Assembly: GCA_018417955.1 (NCBI GenBank)
Contig: JACTVC010000016.1
Coordinates: 496,001 to 560,000 of the forward strand
Source of the DNA: Laccaria trichodermophora
Lineage: Eukaryota; Basidiomycota; Agaricomycetes; Agaricales; Hydnangiaceae
Reading direction: 5' to 3'
Length of the DNA: 64,000 nucleotides
How positions within the stretch are numbered: position 1 is the stretch's first letter; each line of letters starts with the position of its first letter. The translations under genes were made by a program, and so were the position numbers. The notes beneath the pieces are model-generated. The model did not search any database and was not told the origin of the DNA. It saw nothing but the letters and a program-made list of their open reading frames with translations. Shown here piece after piece: positions 1 to 11,178 of this stretch.

Positions 1-814
1 TCTTCCCAGAACGTCATGTCGTGGGCAGTACCGATTCCTCCTTATGGCCGCCCTCCCATCGTCTTGAAACCTGGAAAGTGATACCTCCGTCTGCAAGATA
101 ACGTACGCCAATGCAATCTAAGATTGACAGCTTCCTAAGATGGGTTCCATTCACCACGACAAGGAATTGGGGCTTATTTCCGTCACAGAAGAAGACACTT
201 GCTTTCAGGTGACGATGGATCATACTCTTATCGTGATCGGAGCACGTCAACACAGCGTCTATGAGGGCAAGTTTGAGCGTGGAAGTTAAGCGCTAAATTC
301 TGTGTTCAGATCGATGGTTGGGAAGACGGCAACAGACGGGCACTACGAGAAAACTTACTCAAAATTGTGAGCATCAAGTCACAGATGGAACTGAAAGGTC
401 CTCCAATTCTTCAGAAACTTTTTGCCTTCTGCTTTCTTTGTCTCAAGAACCTGGGTGTTTTTAGAGAAATGCGTGACGGATTTTGGTTGTGAGGCGAGTC
501 AGAAGATATGCGGAAGCCATGAATAGCCCAACCGTCGAACCCTATCCTAACGCTGCTAGGGATTCTCCGGTTGGTGGTCTGGTGTTTGAAGTGAACGCCC
601 AGGTTCAAACTTGAAAAGCCGCAAACAGGGCCACCGCTGTGCATCATGCATGCTATAGGACGAACGGCTTTAACGAACTTTCTCAGGATTGACATTGATG
701 TCGCCATTAACACTGTGTATGAGGCAATAGGTGTTGGCACCACAATCGATAACGGTTCACGGGTCAACTGCAACACAGATCCCTCTACATCAGGGTATTA
801 GTTACCGGTAAACA
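1..814. other. Unassigned left edge with two unrecognised minus-strand open frames
   Basis: Two minus-strand open frames (14-253 and 411-776) have fairly natural amino-acid composition, and the first would be about 80 residues. Neither has a clear start codon, splice partner or motif that I recognise. They could be exons of one gene cut by the window edge, or relics. No function is assigned. Confidence 0.25.
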
Positions 815-3800
815 GAATGCAGGGCGTGGCCAGGCAGAAATAACGCACCAGGATAGGCGATAACGTTACCCACGTCTGCGGTGAAGCAGATGATGTCGAC
901 GAAGTCGTCGTGGTAGAGAACAACATTGCTTGTGCATCTGACCAGCACCAGTACCTCCTCCCAAAAACTCAACCCTCAGCGCACCTCCTGCCCTCAACAC
1001 TCCGTGCCCTACTTCAGCTGGGGGCTAGCTCTGCTCCATCACACCCTCAACCAACTTCTCCACCGTAAGTGGTATCTAGCATTCGCTAATTCCCTGCTAT
1101 AAACACCCCTCCGCACAGCCATCAAAGGGGTGCACGCTACCATGCATCTTTATCCTTCCGCCGGCCTCACTCAAGGTGGACTCGGTGTGGCCGAAGAATA
1201 GGAGATTGAAAGAGAACCCAACGTATGGACCCGTATCGAGTTTTGTAACAGGCGACAAGGGAGAGAGAGAGGCTTGGAAGATACTGCATGAGCAGGAGGC
1301 CAACGAACTCCCTCTGCGGTGGGTCCTCTTCGGGCGGCTAAGCCGTGCCTTGGCGCTGGAGGGTGGTGATTCGTTGAAGTCAACACAAGCCGAGGATGAC
1401 GTTCGACTTCCACATCACAGCCAACATCAGCCCTACCATCATCAACTTTCCTCCTACTCGGCGCAGCCTCACACATCCTCCTCTCTAGGTTACTCGAAAA
1501 GTCCTGTTCAACAAGAAACAAGACTCGCCTCCCCAACCAGCTTGAGCCTCTCCACCTCCCTCGCGAGATTTATGTACTCGCGGCTCCATTCCTCCGTCAA
1601 CTCCAACCTTTCGGACATCCGATGCCATCTGGTTCGCTGCCCGCGTAGCAGCAGCCACCCTTGACCACTTCATTCTCTCTCCCTCTACAATCGGCTCGTC
1701 GATCCGTCGTTGCATCTTCCATGTCTGGTTGGAGAGCAACAGACGATCGTAGAAAGCTTTGAATGCATTGGAACATTTTCGACGCTTTGGTGAACTGGAG
1801 TCTGCCTTGTGTCTTTCCGGTTCATCAACAAAAGCCACTCGCATAAGTCAGAGAACGCTGAGCTGACGGGGCTAGGCGTGCGATTCTGATTCTCAGGACG
1901 TTGGGCGGACGTGATCGCAGGGCGGAGTGGTATAATAGCGTGCAGAGGGGTTGCCCTTTGTCAACACCACGAGGAGGAGGTTACGCGAAGTTTGGAGTGC
2001 ATATTCCGTTCTCGCTGTCGATCGAGTCCCTGGAGTCTGCGAGGACTGGGTCTGCGAGGACTTGATTGGCTCTGGCTGCGAGGTCGTGAGGGTGTGATAT
2101 CGCTATAGATGAAGGTGGTGTGTGCTGGTGTGTTGCGGGTCAATGTGTGTTGGGAGCGCAAGCTCAGTTAGGGCAAAGCAAATTCCGAATCTTAGTCTTG
2201 TCTGCATAGTAGCAATGTCAATATTTGTTCGGAGCGCTTGTACCCATAGATGTAGTCCGATGCTGAGTGGAAAGAGAGGGGAACGCGACGCCGATGAAAG
2301 GGCGAGTGGTGTTCTTGAATAGTACCGACATTGAAGTTTGAACTTCAACCCGTTGGCGTCAGCGTGATTTTGGTTTCGGCTTGAAATGAGGTTCGGCTAG
2401 GAGACATCCAAATATTCACAGCCGGATAACGGGAAAAGAAGGGACATTGTGGTGCATGATGTGGATGAACTTGGGACGAACGCGGCGTAGAAAAAGTCAT
2501 GGATGAAAATGGACAAATGTGCTGGAGCAGAAACGCGGAGCAGGCAACACAAAGTCGATTTTCTTGTCCTGTGTTCGTTGGATGAATCGACTACACGACA
2601 TCAGCATCGCAATCACTGCAAAAAAGAAGACATACCATGTATCGCCTCAATTCCCCACCAGACGACTCTCTTCGAACTCACTGTTCACGACAACAACTCT
2701 GTGTGCGTGTATGCACGGCTGTGACGACAAGTAGCCCATAGGATAATCGTCGTCATGAGTTGCACATAGTAGCACAGAGGATGTGCCGGGGTCTGTAGGG
2801 GGATTTGCACAGGATGTATGTGGCAAATTAGGCCAGGTGGATAGGGCACCGCTCGCAATCCGCCAGCGTCATGACCTTCGAGGGGAGAGCCATGTCAGAA
2901 AACTGCTGAAACTGTGTCAATGATGCCGCACGAAAGACGCAATACTCGTGCTTACCTTCTTGGTCATCGTGTACCTCTCCTGCCTAACGTATGTTTGAAC
3001 TCCACCCAACTTCTGAGATGCCGCCGTCGAGCAGAGCTTTCGATATTCAAGAGTGAGATGCCTGTGTTTCTGAGGTTATTGTACGCCGCAAGCAAGCCGT
3101 TGGGTGAGATGTGAGGTTGACGTTCCACGAGGTTGACGAAGAGTAGTCGTGCACTTGGGTTTCATTGTGGTTACCCAAGTATGTCACCGTTCCATAGGTC
3201 TGCATCGGTAGCACAGTAACGTATCTTCAAGGCTCGCAAGAAAGAGGATGTTGAGAGTGCCCTAATGGTGAGGTGCTTTGCGTTGTTTCTTGAAAAAAAC
3301 TCGGTCAAGTGAACATTCACGTATGAGTCTGGTGTACCTTTATTTCACAAATAATTCCTCTAGTCGAAGCAATGTCCGAAGACAACAGGAGAGGCGCCGA
3401 AGAGAGCAGGAGAGGCGCCGAGGGCAATGGTGACGACGAGCGCATGATGGACAGGTTGATGTCACTTACTTATGCACGACTCAAGTGCACATCGACGATT
3501 ATTCAAGTTATTCGTAATAAAATTCTCATAGACATTTCTAGCTATTCTCCTCAACCGCAAATTGTACAAAGTCCTCGAACATCCTTCCCCGATGCAACTG
3601 GGCCACCAGTTCTCTTTGGTCGCCCATGTTCTCCACTCCCGCAGATAACCTCCCCAGACCAAAGAAAGTGTCACTCCCCAGCCGCTCGATCCTCTCTCGA
3701 TCGCTACACAACCCAAATGCATAACCCGCAACGGCTCAGCCTCCTGGAATCCAACATATAACCCACTGGCTCCCACCCTTCCTAGTCAACATCGGCTCCT

Positions 3801-6060
3801 CATTCCACTGCGCCTACGACCCCCAAAACCGCGTTGACCACCCAACACCGGCTCAACGCACACAGATTCAACACAATCATCTCCACCCGTAAGTCTTCCG
3901 GTCCTTCGAGCGTTCAACATGTCCTTTGCGACGGTGGATCTTCGATCTGAGGTTAAACGTCGACCCTTCGGATTTACAATGCCATGGTACGCGGTGAGGG
4001 GGGAGAAGATGATGAGTGTATGCACTTGAGCTGCGCATCGTGGTGTCAGGATCCTGGCGACGATATTACTGAGGCTGCTCATACCTGATAGGTTCAAAAT
4101 CTGGAGGGAGGTGGGAAAGCCATGCCACGGTAAAGAGGGTGATGTGCATGAGCGTCATGGAGATGGTCTAGGTTGTCGAGAGGTTCTGAGGGAAGGAAGG
4201 AAGCGGGCTGGAGGGGTGACTTTTGCCAGTGGACAAGAATGGACCACGTGGTCTGACCTGATTGGAACAGAAGGAGGTCAGGGCTACGACAAAAGGAGCT
4301 ATTGATGGATGGTACCCACCTCCGAATTGAGATTTGTGTCTGTATTTCACGGAGGTAAGGGTAACGTCCAGGTATTTCTTCGAAGTTGTGGTGGGACTAG
4401 AACAAGAATAATGAACAATGGCTGGAGGTGGCGTGAGGGTATTATGCTTACCCTGTAGTCTACATGCTTGAGCGGCGTTGGCTTCGAGTATTGCATGAGA
4501 GTTATGTGCCGCTCGCAATTCATTTTCACCTGCTTTTTCCCGGAACGAAAACCGAACGTTTTGTGGGAACGAAACGTCGGGGAATGGCTGCAACAACGTC
4601 GACATGTGGTATTTAACGACAGAAGTATTATCGTACTCACCTCTCCCCCAACATCCACCGAACTCGATGTTCATGTGGAGCGCATCAAGCTGCCGAAATA
4701 CACCACCACGAGGGATCTACTAACGGTCGCGCGGTTCTGGTTGCGTAAGCAGTACAGGGTAGTTTGGAGATGCAAGTCGTTGTTGGAGAATAAGCGGATG
4801 GTGTTCGTGCAGTTGGGCGGCTGATCGGGAGTACTGGTGTCCTTGAAACCGTGGCTCGACAGCAGTGTGTCGGGCAGGATGATGGGGTCTTTTGAGCTTG
4901 TAAGGAGCGATCAAGTTTCGGAAACGCCGAGTGGAGTGCCACTAGATGTCGGCTGTGAATGTCGTTGAGTTAGTCGAGTAAACGACAAGATACGAAGTCT
5001 GAGCCTGACACACCTCCAGAAAACATTCTCCTGCTTGAAACATCGCCGGAGCAGTGGCAAACGACTGCAGGAGTAGTGAAGATGGCGATGTTGTCGACGA
5101 GGTCATGGTGATTGAAAAATCATATGGCGAAGAGTATCTCTATTTGTCCCTCTCAGCCTTTGTTCAAATCTGGTCCGCGCTATCAGGCCGTGGATGGCGG
5201 GGACCTCGACCCATTCATCGTCCATTTCCGTCATGATTCATCCCCCACCAGACAAAGATCGAAGAAGCCGTGCGTCCGTGTCGTCTGAAAGGTACTCCCA
5301 ATGATCGACATCAGTCAGGAGGGCGGTGAGAAGGGCAAGAACATAGTTGGTGGAGGAGGAGCTGTGGAACAGGCATGTTGTCAAATTCGAGGGCGTGCGA
5401 AGCTCGGCTGTCGTTGATCGTTGGTTTCATCGAGGAGAAGGAGTGGGCGAATCTGGGTGTCTGAGGGAATACGCTGAGTTTTCAGTGCAGATAGCTGGTT
5501 TAATGATCCTTAGCAACCGCCGGTTTTGAATAGAAAAGACTGTGGACTCACTTTACATTCTCTCCATCAGGAAAACCGACCTAGCACAGCCAATGGTGGG
5601 GACTTGACAAATCAAATAGGTTGGCACTCGAACCGACCCGCTAAGCCACCGCGCAGCAACTCCAGCTCCAAATTTTCAGCTATCAAAATCGATGTTCAGA
5701 GAGGGGCGATCTCGACGATGATCCGGCCACTCACTTTGAGAGATCATATTGTTAAGACGACATGCGTCGTGCACATTGCGTACCGTTTTCTGGTTTCAAG
5801 TACTGATAGTTGACGCTGCGCAGCCAAATTTGACATGACTGCTAAGAAAAGAAGGTCAGCTGAGGGTCCCATGTTCGTCAAGTACACTCGTAAAGTACTG
5901 CCTAGGCATCAGTCCAATAGGCGCGTTCGGCGCTGACAACGGACTTGATTCTCTCGTCGTGAGCGCTGCAGGTGCCATACAAAACCAACACTAAAAAGTC
6001 GAGCCCACTCACCAAAGACAGCAAACTACCGAGGAATGAGAAAGACGAAGGCGAGGGCTT
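815..6060. repeat. Large segmental repeat, copy A
   Basis: This stretch aligns closely with 51263-53662 plus 61608-64000 (copy C), and its first half with 46670-48990 (copy B). In sampled windows (for example 5470-5650 against 63420-63600) A and C differ at only a few bases, mostly transitions. No convincing intact gene lies inside, and all frames are broken. Copy A is uninterrupted around 3715-3730, where copy C carries a 7.9-kb insertion. Similarity runs to the end of the window in copy C, so the true unit is longer than what is visible. Dispersed, gene-poor, multi-copy sequence of this kind would fit a subtelomere or a heterochromatic duplication, but nothing here proves the location. Confidence 0.8.
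1560..1844 (-). pseudogene. Decayed helical, charged coding fragment in repeat copy A
   Basis: On the minus strand one frame reads as a charged, probably helical segment (core RLLLSNQTWKMQRRIDE) with many Arg, Lys and Glu residues. The same segment occurs on the minus strand in copy C (near 51612-51880) and on the plus strand in copy B (near 47160-47460). The frame is kept partly open in all three. It is too short and broken to be functional, and I do not recognise the family. Confidence 0.35.
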
Positions 6061-6166
6061 GGAGAAGACTGGAGTCAAGAGTCGGAAAAGCCCAGGCACG
6101 TTTACAACTGTTTGTAAAAATAGACACAGGCACGCCTTCACCTCGTGGCGTGATTGGGGGTGCACT

Positions 6167-6174
6167 GTTTGGGC
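6167..6174. repeat. Target-site duplication, left copy (GTTTGGGC)
   Basis: The octamer GTTTGGGC lies directly outside the left terminal inverted repeat and recurs exactly at 11118-11125 outside the right one. An 8-bp duplication is characteristic of the hAT and P-element superfamilies. Confidence 0.85.
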
Positions 6175-9100
6175 CAAGAGGTGTCAGATCTAGCAACCAC
6201 GGACGTCAGATCCACTCGTGACAAATCACAACCGGTGATATCCGAAAGACGGCATGGCAAGCTCCCATCAAATTTAAACCAACTCCGCTTAAGTGTCGAC
6301 TTCGATAATGTTTTACAGAAAGACATCAGTAGTATCGAAATGTGGGTAGCTATCTAATGATATTGGTAGTTGAATGGGTGGGACAGGAAATCGAGAGTGA
6401 GATGGAAAAGTATTGAGAGTTTCTTGTCTCGGCTTTCTAGGAGAATCACCGCGTTCATCGCGAATAGTTGGAAGGGATAATGGGTTTGCATGGCGCACAT
6501 CAGTGTTCACGACGCGCAACCCCCGTCTATTGTCTGGGATGCCTAGCCTTGTCTCTTCTTCTTGAGATATTGTGATTTTTTCTCGGAACTCTTGAAGTTC
6601 TCGCCCATCTAATACATTGTTCTCCCAGGCCGGATGCTGCGCCTGAAGGTGCTGGTGCATGTTATACTTCCAATGCACCTCTGTGCAGAGCCTGCATTTC
6701 ACCGGTACGTTAGTACATGCCTTTGACTTCGATACCTTGGATGCCGGGCTGATTTTAAACTCATATGCATGTGCGCACTTTGAGACAGCTTTCCTGCTTT
6801 GGATATGCACTTCACAAGCGCCTCGGACACTCGATTGGCCGCAGAATCCGCAAGGGTATTCCATGGATACCTAGTAACGCTGCGGTCAAAAAAAACCCAC
6901 CGAAATAGGTAAAACACTTATGGATCCCATATCAATATTAGAGTCTGGAGCTTCTGTCACCCCTCGTAGCTTTTGGAGGATATGCCTTCCCATATGGTTC
7001 TGACGATCAGGACCTGAGACTTGCCCACGGCAGATCTTACAGGCTTGTGGTGCGCTAGCAGCGGAGGGGGGTGAAACAGCCGTGATAACAAATTCAATAT
7101 TTGGTAATGCCGACACTGTCAGAACATCAATAATCGACGGTCATGATTTAAAAAAGGAATGAACTTACCAGATGAATCAAATTTGTACGGAAATTCACCT
7201 TGTCGAACACCTCCAAAGACTGGAATTTTCGAGCGAGTGCTCTCCTCATCAGCAAGCAGTCTCTCCGATAACGTATTCTGAATATTGCGCAAAACTGTTT
7301 GAGTTAGTAGCCATGTTTTAAGACCGGTTTTCCCTCCTAGAGTATTTGGCGGCAAGCTGCTGATTGGAATGGATGTGACATGCGATGAATTGAGAGGAAA
7401 AGCCAGCCGCCCATTGACACTGAACGTGAGATGACGAAGGCGGTCAGTGGTTGCCTGTTGCGTACGTGATGCCTTGATCGAGTCAAGAGCCACATATCGG
7501 GAGTCCCAAATCCAAGAAACATCTGATGTGTTTTGGACAATTGGACATAGCGACAAAATCTGCCCGGATATGTCATATCGAGAGTCTACAAGAGATAGTT
7601 CTGAAATTGGGGCATAGTCGACATACTGGGATGTCGATCTCAAGCCTGTGCACTGGAGAACTGCAACGGATACCTTTTTGTCAGTACAGATGATGGATGC
7701 ATAGAGATTTCCGAGTTTGAAAACCTCGCTGCTCGATGGGCTAAACAGAGTCTCAAGTCTTGAACGATCCCAGCTATCACCGCCAATCGAGAAATAGCGA
7801 ATTCGAATGAGTTGGTCATGGCTGCCATGATAGTCGACATCCAAAGATGAGTCACTAAAGAGGCGGAGTATTGTCTTCTTGTGACCCAGCATGCCTCCTT
7901 CAAGTTCAATCCAAATAGAATGTGAACCAACGCGAATGAGCAACTCAGCTGCGAGGGAAGCATTCCCATCAAATGAACGAAAGCTATAGTCTTCTTGGAT
8001 TTCTACTTCTTCAGTCTCCAAATCCCCAAGTGATCGATCGACCTGCGACGAAATTCCTGGGTATTTTCCGCCAGCTGGTCGCAAAAGATCTACACCCCGT
8101 TTATGCCAATCATAGAAATGAGTTTCAAAGTTGATGTTGTCAAATCCAGCTTTCTTCAGCACAATTTCTGCTTGAGCTACACCACTCTTCCAGCAGGTGA
8201 GTAAATCACAAGTCACTGCACGCAATTCTCCTTTCCAGTGACGAGGAGAGAGGTGGTCAGCATCTCGGCTCCGCTTTAACTTTAGACGATTAGGGCGACG
8301 TTCCCAGGATGGATAAATCTTAAAGATTCCGTCCAAACGTATTGCTGATGCGCATCGATTTCTGAATTCGTCAACGTCGACATTTGGAGAGTGGCCCCCG
8401 ATCATTCTAACCCGACCGAACAAGACTTCTAGCACGTCGTCACCAAGCAGACATAGGAAAATCTTGAGCTGCGGATCAAGAAGCATGGTGTGTCCAACTC
8501 GAAATACTGCAGTCCGAACCATGCACTGCAAATCACTATAAAGGTGATGTGGCATGAAGGCAGTCTCGTGTTTCAGAAATAGGGCACATAAGATATGTGC
8601 AAATTTGACAAGGCTTGTGATTTGCTGGGAGATTGAGAATTCCGGGTTGATAAAAGGCTCAACCAATGCCTCTAGCAGCTCGCCGAGAAGAGAAAGTGCG
8701 GAATGAGTCTTTTGTTCGGATGGATCAAGCTCAGATGAGTCAAGATTGCGGAGATCAGCCATGAGGTTGAGGAGTTTGATCGCTCGCGGAACATCTTGAG
8801 CATCTTTTGGACTAAGTAAGGTGTGTATGCGTTCAAGAGCAGAGATGTCGGTGTTTAGAAGGGAAAATATATTGTTCTCCGACCAATCAACGTCGGTGAG
8901 GCGCTCCAGCCATGCGGCAAGTACGCCCTTGTTCATAACAACTGAGTCGATTACCAGGCCTTCACGAGTGCAGAACAGTTTACAAATTCCTGTGTATATT
9001 CTCTCAGATACCCGAAGAAAGGCGGAACACGAATGGACGTACGCTTCATGTCGTGTTTATAGTCAAGATCTTGCGTCATTCCACCTGGGCCTGTCCACAA

Positions 9101-11117
9101 ATTCAAGCCAGGGAGGTTGCCGAGATATTTGAATAAGGGATCAGCTGGTGTTAGTTCCCGAACCATGCAGTGAAGGTATAGGGCAGGACGACGCTTTGGG
9201 CAGCCATCTGAGGCCAACGATGACAGTGGACCATGAAGTGTTTCACCGTACGGCGAGATTTTCCATGCCTGGCGAGATTTTTCTATGATGAGCGCTGAAT
9301 CGTGGAACGAACCCTTCTTGCATGTAGGCATAAGAAGTACCGGCTTGGCCCCATAGTTAGTTTCGGCATTCCGAGCAAACGCAGCCACAAGAAGCTCCTT
9401 CCCAATGTGGATCTTCTCCTCGTGAACTGCTTTTGTGACGGTGCGAACAGTGGTAAGGTCTTTGCCCATCTTCAAAGACGGCACCCCAGTGACCGCATGT
9501 TCGCAAAGGCCAGCGATGTCATCTGTCTCCGTAAGATAACACAACCTGCCGTCAGTTGCAACTTCGTCCATTGAAAGCGTGATAGGAACTTTTTGGTGCC
9601 CAGGTGAGACGTCCTTGAACATTGTCTCGATATTAGCAAGGATGTCTGACATCTTGACCTCTCCGACCATGATACACAGCTTGAAATTCTGGCGACGTTC
9701 GAGAATAGTGGTGCGTGACGGAAATGAAAACGGAGACTTCTGGAGAGCGTAGAGTGCCGCTCCACCGCCAAGCTTGTAGATAGTTGTAGCCAGGTCAAAC
9801 TCGAGGTCGCTAAAGTTCTTAGCGTGGTAGGTGCCATCGACGGCCAGGCGGATCTTGTCGAGCAACTTCTCAATGCTCCAGCCACGAATCTTTCCGTTCT
9901 TGAAGATCCGGTGTAGGGCTGGGACGTCTTGGGTACCTATGATGTCCAAAAGCGTATGCCACGTCTCTTGGTGTGCGCATAGTCGAGAAAGCGCCTTAAC
10001 AGCATTAAGCCGCTGTAGAGAGCCATTAGAATTACTGGATATGTTGTAGTAAAATCTAAACTTACTGCAAATTCTGCCTGTTTCAATAGCTTCTCGATAT
10101 TTTCTAACTTCTGCAGCATTTGCCCAAAGCTCAAGACAGCGCGATTGAGATTGGCATGGGGCTTAGCAGCACGATTCATTATAATGGTAACCATCGGACC
10201 GACAGCATGGCATGCAGAACACATGCTAGAAGCCTGTGAATGCGTTCCTAAGCAGTCGCCAGATCGAACATGGACAATGGAATCATGAGTGTTGACTGAG
10301 ATGATTTCATACGCGGGTCTACATGGCGATGAAGAGTCATGGATGGCAAAAGGGTATGAGAGATGCGGTGATCCCAGAGCCCACGGAAATGAAGCACCTG
10401 GGCAACCAGGTGGTTTTCCCGAAGAGTGGGATTGCGGAGGTGGCGAAGGATTGTCGAGTTGTGATATGATTTGATCAATATCGAGTCGCGAGATAATGCG
10501 CTCTGCGAGATAGTTGAGTATGTATAAATGATCTGAGAGATTTTATAACTCACCTATAAGCTGTAATCTGCACCTCGAGCTTTTCTGGTGCTTATAGAGA
10601 GCACTTCTTGTGTGCCGTTCCCGCCCATGTTTGACATATGTGTTACACCACGTGCAGCGTACTTCTCGAGTGCCTGCGGAAGCGTCACCTCTTTCGAGAG
10701 GTGGTGTATTTTCACCATACGTGACAGCTGAAGTTGTGGATCCTGAAAGATTAAGAGAACTTTCGCCAGTATACGGGGTATTGTTGTTTTGAGTAAAAGA
10801 GGGTGATAGAGTAGCATTGGTGGAAGAAAATGATTGAGATTGCGGTATTACACTATATACAGTGTTAGTCGACCATTTTTCGAAGGAAATCCGAGTTAAT
10901 AAGAATGACGCATCCGTAGATTACGACGCGTCGAGTCCGATCGATGAAAGGAGTGGATGAGATTGGGATGAGAAATGAATGCCGTTTGAAACACCGCTTT
11001 GATCTCGCAGAATAAGCCGCCTCAAGCCGTGTTGTGTGAATTTCCCTATTATGGTATGAGGGTGGTACCCTCATGCGTGGGAGCTACGTCCGCGATCGGT
11101 GGATCTGACACCCCTTG
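6175..11117 (-). mobile_element. Complete P/hAT-like DNA transposon (4.94 kb, 8-bp TSD)
   Basis: The ends are imperfect inverted repeats of about 32 bp (6175-6206 and 11086-11117), beginning CAAGAGGTGTCAG on the left and CAAGGGGTGTCAG on the right, flanked by a perfect 8-bp direct repeat GTTTGGGC. The interior is filled by one spliced minus-strand gene for a zinc-finger/DDE-type protein. The terminal CA(A)RG and the 8-bp duplication fit P-element or hAT elements. The left flank belongs to repeat copy A, and the right flank begins 53 bp before the start codon of the NLR-like gene at 11179, so the element separates that gene from its original upstream DNA. Gene, ends and duplication all look preserved, which suggests a fairly recent insertion. 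Confidence 0.85.
6313..10880 (-). CDS. Spliced zinc-finger/DDE transposase, P-element (THAP9)-like
   Basis: The exons I can support on the minus strand are: about 10880-10554 (5' end uncertain), 10502-10066, 10012-9043, 8989-7169, 7115 to about 6906, and about 6862-6313. Four introns (10503-10553, 10013-10065, 8990-9042, 7116-7168) are 51-53 nt with GT and AG ends, and joining across each keeps one frame. The last junction is less certain. The N-terminus has a C-x2-C-x5-H-x4-H finger (RCTWCNTYVKHGRERH). The middle carries probable acidic catalytic positions: SMDEVATDGR, LASDGCPKRR and LLGDDVLEVLFGR, with DLDYKHDMKR between the last two. The C-terminus has further Cys/His clusters (ACKICRGQV, PCGFCG, KCRLCTEVHWKYNMHQH). 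At about 1,400 residues this is long for a P-type transposase. No stop or frameshift is needed within the defined exons, so it may be functional. No start ATG was found in the first exon; an upstream exon is possible. Confidence 0.75.
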
Positions 11118-11125
11118 GTTTGGGC
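11118..11125. repeat. Target-site duplication, right copy (GTTTGGGC)
   Basis: This is the exact match of 6167-6174. It marks the right end of the P/hAT-like transposon and the start of DNA that belonged to the pre-insertion locus. Confidence 0.85.
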
Positions 11126-11178
11126 GCTGTCCTTTCTTCCCCTCCCTCATCCTGAACGTCCATCTTCGATATCTCAAC
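11126..11178 (+). promoter_or_regulatory. Residual proximal promoter / 5' UTR of the NLR-like gene
   Basis: Only these 53 bases, rich in C and T (tccttttt-type tracts), separate the transposon's target duplication from the ATG at 11179. Pyrimidine-rich leaders just before the start codon are common in basidiomycete genes. Anything further upstream is now transposon DNA; the former upstream region is at 6060-6166. No TATA box is evident. Confidence 0.4.
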
